This document shows, one piece after another, positions 8,107-15,016 of a stretch of 64,000 nucleotides of DNA (position 1 is its first letter; every line of letters starts with the position of its first letter). Source of the DNA: Actinomycetota bacterium (lineage in GTDB: Bacteria > Actinomycetota > Actinomycetes > Streptosporangiales > Streptosporangiaceae); the NCBI GenBank assembly GCA_003168255.1, contig PMSU01000055.1:42551-106550 (forward strand), written 5' to 3'. Made by a program: the position numbers and the translations under genes. Under the pieces are notes generated by a model, which was not told the origin of the DNA, did not search any database, and saw only the letters and a list, made by a program, of their open reading frames with translations.

Positions 8107-8958
8107 TCACGTCGTCGGAAGTCGTCGGAAGTCGTCGGCATGGTCAGCCACCCACTGGCCGAAGGGCCGCGCCTGATGGCCAGTGATCTGCCGCACCGTC
8201 GATGTCACGTCTTCCGGCTGGTCTATGAAGTCAGCCCAGGCCGACAGCGCGTGCGCGGCGAAATCAGCGTCGCCGAACATCTCGGTAAGGTCGGCCCGGG
8301 CCTCGTCTGAGGACATTTCTTCCCATCGCAGCGAGCGGTGCAGCACCGCACCGATGATCTGGACCTGCTCAGCCTGCGTCACGACGCCAGGACCGGTGGG
8401 CATGTAGATCTTCTGATCGTGCCCGTCCTGGGTCAGGGCCGCCGTGGCGACCGCGGCGATGTCGGCTTCGTGGATCAGGGAGCGGGCGGCCTGGCCGTAG
8501 GGCCAGCGCACCACGTCACCGGACTTGATCTGCGGCGCCCATATGAGAGTGTTCTTGGCGAACCCGGACGGTCGCAGGAAGGTCCAGTCGGCCCCTGACC
8601 GGCGGATGCTCTGCTCGACGATGGCCCAGAAGGACCCGGGATCATCCGCGGCCGGCTGCGCGGAGAGGTAAACGATGCGACGCGGCGCAGCGGCGAGCAC
8701 TTCGACGACCTGCGGTGCCAGCTTCGCCGTCAGTTCGGCTGAAGTGAACGGCCACACCAGGAACACGGCGTCGGCGTCCCGCACGTGCGGAGCGATGCTC
8801 GCCGGGTCGGCGAGGTCGCCAGGCACCGTCTCGACACCATCGGGGAGCATGGCCGCCCCGGGATGACGGGTGACCGCCCGCACGGGACTACCTAGCTTGC
8901 CGAGCTGCGACACCACCTCGCGGCCGACGCTTCCCGTTGCTCCGGTAACAAGGATCAT
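8107..8958 (-). CDS. NmrA-like NAD(P)-binding protein (atypical SDR)
   Basis: A 283-residue atypical short-chain dehydrogenase of the NmrA/SDR_a5 kind. The start MILVTGATGSVGREVV carries the GxxGxxG dinucleotide motif, and DADAVFLVWP and RIVYLSAQ follow at the usual strands. There is no classic YxxxK, as is normal for this group, so it could be a redox sensor or a quinone reductase-like enzyme. AGGAGGG lies six bases before ATG 8958. It is divergent from a MerR gene, and its promoter has the 19-bp spacer typical of MerR activation. Confidence 0.88.
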   Translation of the reverse strand: MILVTGATGSVGREVVSQLGKLGSPVRAVTRHPGAAMLPDGVETVPGDLADPASIAPHVRDADAVFLVWPFTSAELTAKLAPQVVEVLAAAPRRIVYLSAQPAADDPGSFWAIVEQSIRRSGADWTFLRPSGFAKNTLIWAPQIKSGDVVRWPYGQAARSLIHEADIAAVATAALTQDGHDQKIYMPTGPGVVTQAEQVQIIGAVLHRSLRWEEMSSDEARADLTEMFGDADFAAHALSAWADFIDQPEDVTSTVRQITGHQARPFGQWVADHADDFRRLPTT

Positions 8959-8983
8959 CTGGTCCCTCCTCTGCTCGAAAGCA

Positions 8984-9014
8984 ACGCTACGAGCTAAACC
9001 TTTGTTGAAGTCAA
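8984..9014 (-). promoter_or_regulatory. MerR-type promoter with 19-bp spacer
   Basis: On the minus strand TTGACT (9009-9014) and TAGCGT (8984-8989) are separated by 19 bp, longer than the usual 17 bp and characteristic of promoters untwisted by MerR/SoxR proteins. CCTTTGTTGAAGTCAAGG (8999-9016) overlaps the -35 and spacer and has inverted CCTT/AAGG ends. The predicted start lies about 20 bp before the reductase ATG. Confidence 0.6.
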
Positions 9015-9069
9015 GGGCGTTCGGTGCGAGCATCGGGCTATACCCATGTGACGAGGGAGGCCGGTCCCG

Positions 9070-9456
9070 ATGAAGGAGTACGACTGGCACGAGGCAGGCC
9101 TGACAGTCGGGCAGGTGGCGCATCGGTCCGGCCTGGCGGCCTCTGCCCTGCGGTTCTACGAGAGCCAGGGGCTGATCACAAGCGACCGCACGAGCGGCAA
9201 CCAGCGCCGCTACCACGGCGACGTCATGTGCAGGGTCACGATGATCCGCGCCTGCCAGCGGGTAGGGCTGTCTATCGCCGAGATTCGCGCCGCGCTCAGT
9301 GAGCTGCCCGAGGGCCAGGTCCCTACCCGCGAGGACTGGGACCGGCTCGCCCGCCATCTCAGGTCCGAGTTGCGTGACCGCGTCGATCAGCTCAACGACC
9401 TGCTCGCCGAGCTGTCGCCAAGCGACCAGGACGCCAGCGCCCTTCGGTCAGGCTGA
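9070..9456 (+). CDS. MerR-family regulator, SoxR-like but without the Fe-S cysteines
   Basis: A 128-residue MerR protein whose DNA-binding half closely follows SoxR (LTVGQVAHRSGLAASALRFYE, then NQRRYHGDV). The dimer helix has the SoxR-like ALSELPEGQVPTREDWDRL. SoxR normally ends with a four-cysteine [2Fe-2S] loop. Here the ORF stops after ELSPSDQDASALRSG with no such cysteines, and the next 100 bp show none in any frame. It must therefore sense something else or by other means. It is divergent from the NmrA-like reductase, which it probably activates. Confidence 0.85.
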   Translation: MKEYDWHEAGLTVGQVAHRSGLAASALRFYESQGLITSDRTSGNQRRYHGDVMCRVTMIRACQRVGLSIAEIRAALSELPEGQVPTREDWDRLARHLRSELRDRVDQLNDLLAELSPSDQDASALRSG

Positions 9457-9547
9457 CCCCTGGCCGCCAGCCACCAGGCCCAGGCCGCAGGCCTGGTCAG
9501 GTCCTCGCCATCGCCAGCAGCGCTGGCCTTGCCACCGTCGCGCCGAC

Positions 9548-10357
9548 ATGAGAGCTGACCGCCCGCGCCTGGTCGCCATGGATCTTGACGGCACGCTGCT
9601 GCGCAGCGACCAGACGATCTCCCCGCGGACCATCGCTGCCCTGGCTCGCATTGGCAGTGCCGATGCCCGGTTCGTCTTCGTGACTGGCAGGTCGCCGCGG
9701 CACACCGCAGCCGTCCTCGGGCCGCTGCGCTACCAAGACACCGTGATCTGCTCCAACGGTGCGCTGATCTACGACATGCGCCGCGCAAGCGTCATCGATC
9801 AGCACCTCATTCCAGCGCGGCTGCTTGCCGAGGCGGCGGGTCGGCTGCGCCAGGCGATACCCGGTCTCGGGATCGCCGTCGAATTCGCCGACAAGCTGAT
9901 CCGTGATGACCTTTTCAAGGCAGCTGCCTGGGAGGCCGATGAGTCCATGCCGCGCCTGCCGGACGCGCAGTTGTTTGCCCGGGACGCGGCGAAGCTGCTA
10001 GGCCGTCACCCCGGCCTGCCCGCCGACGAGCTACTGGCGCTGGCCGCTCCCGCCATCGGGGAGATCGTCAACGTTTACCACTCGGGCGGTGCACGGCTGG
10101 TAGAGGCCACCGCGGCCGGCGTCAGCAAGGGATCCGCGCTCGCTGATCTAGCCAGGCGGCTCGGTATCGCGGCCGCAGACGTGGTGGCGTTCGGCGACAT
10201 GGTCAACGACCTGCCCATGCTCGCCTGGGCAGGCACATCGTTCGGCATGGCGAACGCGCACCCCGACGTGCTCGCCATGGTCGACCAGGTGATCCTCGGC
10301 AATGACGAGGACGGCGTGGCAGCGGTCCTCGAGCACCTCTTCCCGGATCCCTGCTGA
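9548..10357 (+). CDS. Cof-type HAD-IIB phosphatase
   Basis: A 269-residue haloacid-dehalogenase-fold hydrolase, probably acting on sugar phosphates or cofactor precursors. Motif I is MDLDGTLL, motif II is VTGRS, and the C-terminal GDMVNDLPML combines motifs III/IV for Mg2+ binding. The IIB cap lies between residues ~80 and 190. The ORF track extends it upstream into the MerR gene; ATG 9548 directly precedes the conserved DxDGT strand. There is no obvious operon partner. Confidence 0.88.
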   Translation: MRADRPRLVAMDLDGTLLRSDQTISPRTIAALARIGSADARFVFVTGRSPRHTAAVLGPLRYQDTVICSNGALIYDMRRASVIDQHLIPARLLAEAAGRLRQAIPGLGIAVEFADKLIRDDLFKAAAWEADESMPRLPDAQLFARDAAKLLGRHPGLPADELLALAAPAIGEIVNVYHSGGARLVEATAAGVSKGSALADLARRLGIAAADVVAFGDMVNDLPMLAWAGTSFGMANAHPDVLAMVDQVILGNDEDGVAAVLEHLFPDPC

Positions 10358-10463
10358 CCGCGCGGTCGGACGGGATAAAAACAGCCTTTACCGAACGGCG
10401 CTGGGTACAACGCACAGTAACCATGAAGCGTCCGCCGGCCCGTCCCCTCCGGCCGGCGCCTCG

Positions 10464-11129
10464 TCAGCCGGACCCGGCCGACGGCCGACTGTCTCCCAAG
10501 AGCCGGCGCAGAGCCGACTGGTCGCCGGTGACGACGACGTCGCCGGCGGCCATGGCAGCGTCGAGCGCCGCCGGGTCGTCGAGCAGGGCGGCGAGTGTCT
10601 TGGGGTCAGTGCGCAGGCAGACATCCGCCTGGGCGGGTTCGCCGGGCTGAAGGTGCAGCCGCCCTGCCGCGATCCGGACGGTCCATATGCGGTCGTCGAG
10701 CTCGAGACGGCACACGGTTGCGGGCGCCTGGGGGTCGGGGCGAGCGCAGGTTCGCAGAAACAGGAGGGCGGAGGTGGCGCTGAGCGTGGTCGGCGCGGGC
10801 GGGAGCGGGGCGCGAATACCCCAGGTGCCCAGGGCGAGCACGATCGGTTCCAGGTCCCGTCCCCATTCGGTTAGTTCGTACACCCATGAACTGGCCGGGG
10901 GTGCAAGTTTGCGGCGGCGGACCACTCCGCGGCCTTCGAGCTCGCGAAGCCGGTCGGCAACCAAGTTCGAGCTTGCGCTGGCCAGCGCGTGCCGCAGGTC
11001 GGAGAAACGTTGCGGTCCAAGTAGCAGTTCGCGCACGACGAGCAAGGCCCACCGTTCCCCGACGACGTCGAGGGCGCGGGCTATCCCGCAGGCGTCCCCG
11101 TAACTACGGCGCGTTGGCACAATCACCAC
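10464..11129 (-). CDS. HxlR-family regulator with C-terminal SCP2-like domain
   Basis: The N-terminal half is an HxlR winged helix (RRSYGDACGIARALDVVGERW, then LLGPQRFSDLRHAL). The second half (from about residue 130) resembles the sterol-carrier-like domain found in long actinobacterial HxlR proteins, ending in DDPAALDAAMAAGDVVVTGD. The longest ORF starts at GTG 11138, but AGGTGGG precedes GTG 11129 at good spacing. It is divergent from a VOC-family gene, with two perfect palindromes near the start, suggesting autoregulation and control of the neighbour. Confidence 0.87.
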   Translation of the reverse strand: MVIVPTRRSYGDACGIARALDVVGERWALLVVRELLLGPQRFSDLRHALASASSNLVADRLRELEGRGVVRRRKLAPPASSWVYELTEWGRDLEPIVLALGTWGIRAPLPPAPTTLSATSALLFLRTCARPDPQAPATVCRLELDDRIWTVRIAAGRLHLQPGEPAQADVCLRTDPKTLAALLDDPAALDAAMAAGDVVVTGDQSALRRLLGDSRPSAGSG

Positions 11130-11135
11130 CGTACC

Positions 11136-11167
11136 CACCTAGGTGCTAATTCGCAACTTATAAGTTG
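11136..11167. promoter_or_regulatory. two perfect palindromes in the HxlR/VOC divergent promoter
   Basis: CACCTAGGTG (11136-11145) and CAACTTATAAGTTG (11154-11167) are perfect inverted repeats with centres 20 bp apart, roughly two helical turns. TTGTTT (11165-11170) and TATGGT (11187-11192) could serve as -35 and -10 for the VOC gene. The 14-bp site is the better operator candidate. Confidence 0.55.
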
Positions 11168-11238
11168 TTTTTAACAATCAACCTGTTATGGTGGTCGACG
11201 TGTCAGCGACCGGGCTACCGGCGCGGAAAGGACCAATA

Positions 11239-11625
11239 ATGGGACAGCCAGTTGTCCACTTCGAGATCATCGGGACCGATCCGGCGAAGCTCCGGAGCTA
11301 CTACGGCGACCTGTTCGGGTGGGAGTTCGACACGAGCGGACCGGTCTCGGAGGCCGTCTCCCAGCCGGGTAATTACGGGTTCGTAGACGGCAGCACGACC
11401 AGTGACGGGACCGGGATCCCTGGCGGCGTCGGCGGCGGCGCGAGCTACGACGGCCATGTGATCTTCTACGTCGGCGTTCCCGATGTCGAGGCCGCGCTCC
11501 AGCAGGCCGAGAGCCTCGGCGGGACGCGCCGGATGGGACCCGACCAGGCCCCGGGGGGAAACCTCGTGGTCGGCCACTTCACCGACCCCGAAGGCCACTT
11601 GATCGGCCTGGCCGGCCCGGCTTAG
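11239..11625 (+). CDS. VOC-family (glyoxalase/bleomycin-resistance fold) protein
   Basis: A 128-residue vicinal-oxygen-chelate protein. It begins MGQPVVHFEI, where the first metal-ligand histidine is expected, followed by LRSYYGDLFGW and a C-terminal HFTDPEGHLIGL with the usual PxGxxxG pattern. GGAAAGGA precedes ATG 11239; the upstream extension in the ORF track is non-coding. Its control by a divergent HxlR regulator suggests induction by an electrophile or aromatic compound. The substrate is unknown. Confidence 0.88.
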   Translation: MGQPVVHFEIIGTDPAKLRSYYGDLFGWEFDTSGPVSEAVSQPGNYGFVDGSTTSDGTGIPGGVGGGASYDGHVIFYVGVPDVEAALQQAESLGGTRRMGPDQAPGGNLVVGHFTDPEGHLIGLAGPA

Positions 11626-11676
11626 CCGTCGGCGCCAGGCGCTCGTCGAGCCAGCCGTCGACCTCGATGTTGACGG

Positions 11677-12072
11677 TCAGGCCTGACCGGCGGCTAGCTG
11701 GTGTGACATCAGTTCGATCAGCTTCTGCAACCCGCGCATCGGTCGCACCATCACCGTGAAGCTGACCAGCTTGCCGTCGCCGTTCCAGCGCAGCATGTCC
11801 ACGCCGTGGACATAAACGCCGTCAAGCTCGGCCTCGAACTCCAGCACCGCGCTGCTGTCGTCATGCCACTGGCCGACGTAGTGCAGCGAGGGACCCAGGA
11901 CAACCAGCGCGGCGTTCAGGTAGCGGACCGTCAGCGCCTTGCCCTGCTGCGGCGCGAACACTGCCGGTGACCTGAACACCACATCGTCAGCTAGCAGGCC
12001 GTCCAAGAGCGCCGCTTCCTGGGACTCGACGACGGCATGCCAGGAACGGACGGCAGGTGGTTGATCAGACAT
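11677..12072 (-). CDS. NTF2-like (SnoaL-type) protein
   Basis: A 131-residue protein with the cone-like NTF2 pattern: an N-terminal helix (SWHAVVESQEAALLDGLLADD), VVFRSPAVF, and a long final beta-sheet (HGVDMLRWNGDGKLVSFTVMVRP). Proteins of this type can be isomerases, cyclases or simple ligand binders, and no catalytic residue can be assigned. I start at ATG 12072 (MSDQPPAVRS) because the upstream 17 codons are Arg-rich and lack family similarity. Confidence 0.72.
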   Translation of the reverse strand: MSDQPPAVRSWHAVVESQEAALLDGLLADDVVFRSPAVFAPQQGKALTVRYLNAALVVLGPSLHYVGQWHDDSSAVLEFEAELDGVYVHGVDMLRWNGDGKLVSFTVMVRPMRGLQKLIELMSHQLAAGQA

Positions 12073-12160
12073 GGATGTACTCAAACCCAAACCGACGAAA
12101 ACATCAAGCCGTCGCTCAGTCATGCCTCCCGGTCACTTCAACGGCTGAGCACAATGGGGC

Positions 12161-13219
12161 ATGTCCATAAACAGTCCTCGCGGCTACGCGGGTAGCCGGC
12201 CGGTCCGGCATTCGAGGAGGCTCGGCATCGGGCTCCTCGCACTGCTGCTGGTGCTCGTCGGAGGAACGATGGGCTATGTGGCGTTCGGTTATGGGGTGCT
12301 CGACGCCGTCTTTCAGACAGTTATCACCGTCACCACCGTCGGCTTCGGTGAGGTCCACCGCTTTGGCACCGGACAGAAAGTCTTCACGATCGTGCTGATC
12401 CTGACCGGCGTCGGTTCGGCCGCGTATAGCTTCACCGTATCGGTCGAGACCTTGCTCGAAGGCTACCTTGCCGACGAATTCGGGAGGCGGAGGATGGAGC
12501 GCCAGCTGAGGCAACTCAGGGGTCATGTAGTGCTGTGCGGCTGGGGCCGGGTGGGGCGGGCGATCGCCAGCAGCCTGCGCAGCTCGAAGGTAGAGGTGGT
12601 CGTGATCGATTCCTCCGCGGAGCGGGCCGGCACCGTTGACGGGCCTTCCCTGTGTGGCGATGCCACCGACGAGGACGTCTTGCGCGCTGCCGGGATCGAT
12701 CGGGCTGCGGCGCTCATTACCGCCCTCAATGGCGACGCCGACAACCTCTATGTGACCTTGACCGCCCGTTCCATGTGCCCCGACCTGTTCATCGTTTCCC
12801 GGACCGCTTCGCAATCAGCCATTGTCAAGCTCCTCCAGGCGGGAGCCAACCGGGTGGTGAACCCACAGGATCTCGGTGGTGCACGGATGGCAGCGCTCGC
12901 AACTCAGCCCGACGTAGCCGAGTTCCTGGACGTGGTCATGCACGACGGCAGTCTGGAATTCCGCCTTGAACAAGTTGATGTTCCCCCCGGCTCGCCGCTG
13001 GCTGGCCAGACCCTCAGCAGCGCCCGGGTCCATGCTCACAGCGGCGCGCTTGTCCTGGCCCTGCGGCACCCCGGACAGGAGTTCCGCACCAACCCGGAGC
13101 CCGAGGCGCAAATCAGCGGGGGAGACGTCCTCGTGGTTATCGGCAACGCTAAGCAAATCGATGCTCTCCGGGCCCTGGCTATCGGCGAGGAGCAGCGCGG
13201 GGCCGGGGTCCCTGACTGA
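12161..13219 (+). CDS. two-TM potassium channel with RCK domains
   Basis: A 352-residue MthK-like K+ channel subunit. TM1 spans about residues 21-43, the pore loop contains the selectivity filter TTVGFGE, and TM2 spans about 74-98. A cytoplasmic RCK-N Rossmann domain follows (VVLCGWGRVGRAIASSL, then the acidic VVVIDSS), and an RCK-C domain occupies the last ~90 residues (DVPPGSPLAGQTL). Such channels are tetramers gated by Ca2+ or nucleotides bound at the RCK ring. It stands alone, with no transporter neighbour. Confidence 0.92.
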   Translation: MSINSPRGYAGSRPVRHSRRLGIGLLALLLVLVGGTMGYVAFGYGVLDAVFQTVITVTTVGFGEVHRFGTGQKVFTIVLILTGVGSAAYSFTVSVETLLEGYLADEFGRRRMERQLRQLRGHVVLCGWGRVGRAIASSLRSSKVEVVVIDSSAERAGTVDGPSLCGDATDEDVLRAAGIDRAAALITALNGDADNLYVTLTARSMCPDLFIVSRTASQSAIVKLLQAGANRVVNPQDLGGARMAALATQPDVAEFLDVVMHDGSLEFRLEQVDVPPGSPLAGQTLSSARVHAHSGALVLALRHPGQEFRTNPEPEAQISGGDVLVVIGNAKQIDALRALAIGEEQRGAGVPD

Positions 13220-13405
13220 CCGCTCACCGGACGGCACCCATTTCGCCGGTTCGCCATCGAGAGCAGAACGGCCCCTGCGCTTAGCGCTGTTCCGATGGTG
13301 CTGATGTGAGCGCAGCCTCGGCGGGAGCGACGTCGCCGATCGCGAAGTCGTAGATGCTGCTGAAGCAGGCGCCCATGCCGACGCCGAGAACGAGGATCGA
13401 GGGGG

Positions 13406-13457
13406 CCACGGCCCCACGGCCCCACGGCCCCACGGCCCCACGGCCCCACGGCCCCAC
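13406..13457. repeat. 8-bp tandem array (CCCCACGG)n
   Basis: About six consecutive copies of CCCCACGG lie inside the MFS relic. The unit is not a multiple of three, so copy-number change shifts frame. Confidence 0.85.
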
Positions 13458-13770
13458 AGCGCCAGCGAGGGTGATGTCCAGGCCGATAATCACGAGCACC
13501 CGCCCGCGCTTCCCGATCAGCGGGCGGCACACCAGGGACGCGACGATTATGCCGATCATGAGCGGGCCCAGGGCGATCGCGGCCGCGGCAGGCTTCAGCC
13601 CGAGCGCGGTCTGGAAGAACAGCGAGATGACATGGGACACGTCGTGGAATAATCCGTCGTTTCCTGATCCCGGACGATCGTGCGGTGCCCGCGGACCCGG
13701 CCGACCGGGTCACTCCCGCCACACCGGAACCATCGACCCCGTGAGCCACGTCTTCCGGAGCGCCGCCGAA

Positions 13771-13820
13771 GATCGATGTGGCATTGCCTACCACCGGTGG
13801 GGGGCTCTGCCACATCGATC
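13771..13820. repeat. 50-bp palindrome in repeat copy A
   Basis: GATCGATGTGGCA at the left end pairs perfectly with TGCCACATCGATC at the right end. The inner CCACCGGTGG is also self-complementary and centred on the same point. Only a few internal pairs fail. It would form a long hairpin in DNA or RNA. Confidence 0.88.
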
Positions 13821-13940
13821 ATGGAAACGATACGGAAAGGGGCGTCTGCGGGCCGCCTTCCCCGGTGCCGTGCGGGCGCCGGCTGTTCGAGGACTCCAGA
13901 CGATAGCGTGCCAGAACCGCCGCGCACGGTCACGCGCCGG

Positions 13941-14016
13941 CTTACGTCCCGCGCGCTAGCTAGCGCGCGGCCCGGCGGCTTACGGTCCGCGCGCTAGCCA
14001 GCGCGCGGCCCGCCGG
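13941..14016. repeat. 38-bp tandem duplication with 22-bp palindromes
   Basis: CTTACG-starting units at 13941 and 13979 repeat with a 38-bp period. The first contains the perfect 22-bp palindrome CCGCGCGCTAGCTAGCGCGC+GG (13949-13970); the second has a one-pair mismatch (13987-14008). A single, more degenerate version lies near 28118-28140 in copy B. Confidence 0.75.
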
Positions 14017-14329
14017 CCTTGGGCGGGCACCCCTGAGTTCTTGCCGGGCGCCCCGGCCCGACCTGACCTGACAATCACGAAACCTGCGGCCTACCTCTCT
14101 GCGGGCCCATAGGCCAGGCCATTGACTGCGGCGAAGAACGCCAGGCCGAGCAGCAGGCCGGAGGTGAATCCCGTTCGGGCTGGCGCCGGTGCCGATCATC
14201 GGGATCTCCACGGCCATGTCGACCAGATCGAATTGTGCTGAGTGGCGGCGGCGGCCATCGCCGCGCCGGATCGCCGTGTCAGCATGGGCACCGTGCCAGA
14301 GGTGACAGCGGAGTTTGGGGGTTGGTTCG

Positions 14330-14812
14330 ATGATGGCGGGTTACCGGTCCTGGCCGGGCCCGGTGAGGGTGATGGCCCTGGCCGTCGATGCCGCGGTGTC
14401 GGCGGCGCAATCGGCCGAAGCCGCGGCATTCACTGACGCGGTAGCCGGCCTGAGCCGCGTCGACCGCGAGCAGCTCGCGGTGCTCCTGGGGACCGTGGCG
14501 CGGGATCTGCTCGAGCGCTCGCACCCCGATGGCCTGGACTCCGATGATGCCGGGCAGGTGCTGGCGAGCTGCATCCGGTCCGCTGCGGGCTGGTACGAGC
14601 GGCTCGACAGCGATTCGCTGGTCCGGGCGCTTACCGGCGCGCTTGGCATCACCGATCCGGATGAATCGCCGCAGCCCGACGGGGCAGCCGTCATGACACA
14701 CGGCCTGCTGCTGATCGCGGATCAGCTCACGATCCTGGCCCTGGAGCTGCCCCCTGTTCTCGACCTGGCGCTTCACGAGCTGATGCGCGCGCAGACTATC
14801 GAACTGCCGTGA
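14330..14812 (+). CDS. hypothetical helical protein
   Basis: A 160-residue acidic, mainly helical protein that I do not recognise. It contains LSRVDREQLAVLLGTVARDLLERSH in the middle and ends in a Leu-rich region (LLLIADQLTILALELPPVLDLAL). There is no signal peptide and no clear membrane segment. The ORF opens at TTG 14315; the ATG pair at 14330/14333 behind GGGGG is a better start. It lies 200 bp upstream of the acyl-CoA dehydrogenase. Coding is likely but not certain, since the reverse strand is also open. Confidence 0.5.
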   Translation: MMAGYRSWPGPVRVMALAVDAAVSAAQSAEAAAFTDAVAGLSRVDREQLAVLLGTVARDLLERSHPDGLDSDDAGQVLASCIRSAAGWYERLDSDSLVRALTGALGITDPDESPQPDGAAVMTHGLLLIADQLTILALELPPVLDLALHELMRAQTIELP

Positions 14813-14900
14813 TCGGCTATCGGCATCAAGGCGCACGCCAGAGCTGCTACGGCGTGCATCCTCGGCCTGGCCGCGCTGGCTATCATCGCGGCCCTGCCGC

Positions 14901-14958
14901 TGCCGCAGGGCCGGCGCCCTGCCTCCCTGCTGCTGCCGCAGGGCCGGCGCCCTGCCTC
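14901..14958 (+). repeat. two 25-bp direct repeats, each a strong hairpin
   Basis: TGCCGCAGGGCCGGCGCCCT+GCCTC occurs at 14901-14925 and 14934-14958. Each copy contains GCAGGGC-CGGC-GCCCTGC, a 7-bp stem with a 4-base loop. The pair lies in the gap before the acyl-CoA dehydrogenase and could act as a transcription attenuator or simply reflect repeat expansion. No U-tract follows. Confidence 0.7.
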
Positions 14959-15016
14959 GCAGCATCTCCCGCGCTATCGTCGCTAGTGAATCGATCACCC
15001 CTGACATGGAGCTGCC

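Larger units (their letters stand above)
13638..14020 (+). repeat. dispersed repeat, copy A (inserted in MFS gene)
   Basis: This block matches the reverse complement of 28100-28446 almost base for base over about 340 bp. It runs from CACGTCGTGGAATAA through CGTCGTTTCCTGATC and a central 50-bp palindrome to CACGCGCCGGCTTACGTCC. No transposase ORF is visible and the ORFs across it are Arg/Pro-rich on every frame, so it looks non-coding, perhaps a MITE-like element or a structured-RNA unit. After about 14010 the two copies diverge. Confidence 0.8.
13281..14180 (-). pseudogene. MFS transporter gene disrupted by a dispersed repeat
   Basis: Two pieces of one MFS efflux-type transporter are separated by unrelated DNA. 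On the minus strand 14180-14109 encodes TSGLLLGLAFFAAVNGLAY, and 13631-13281 resumes with VISLFFQTALGLKPAAAAIA and continues to an MFS-like GVGMGACFSSIYDFAIGDVA. Joined directly they read as one transmembrane stretch, so about 477 bp (13632-14108) appear inserted. The C-terminal piece is also expanded by an 8-bp tandem repeat coding GPWGRGAV. No start or remaining N-terminal domain is visible. The gene is dead. Confidence 0.65.

Noticed and set aside
13036-13815. 259-residue minus-strand frame across the K+ channel end and the repeat
   Set aside because: It crosses a real gene, a tandem array and a palindrome; similar frames in copy B come from the shared repeat sequence, not from protein conservation.
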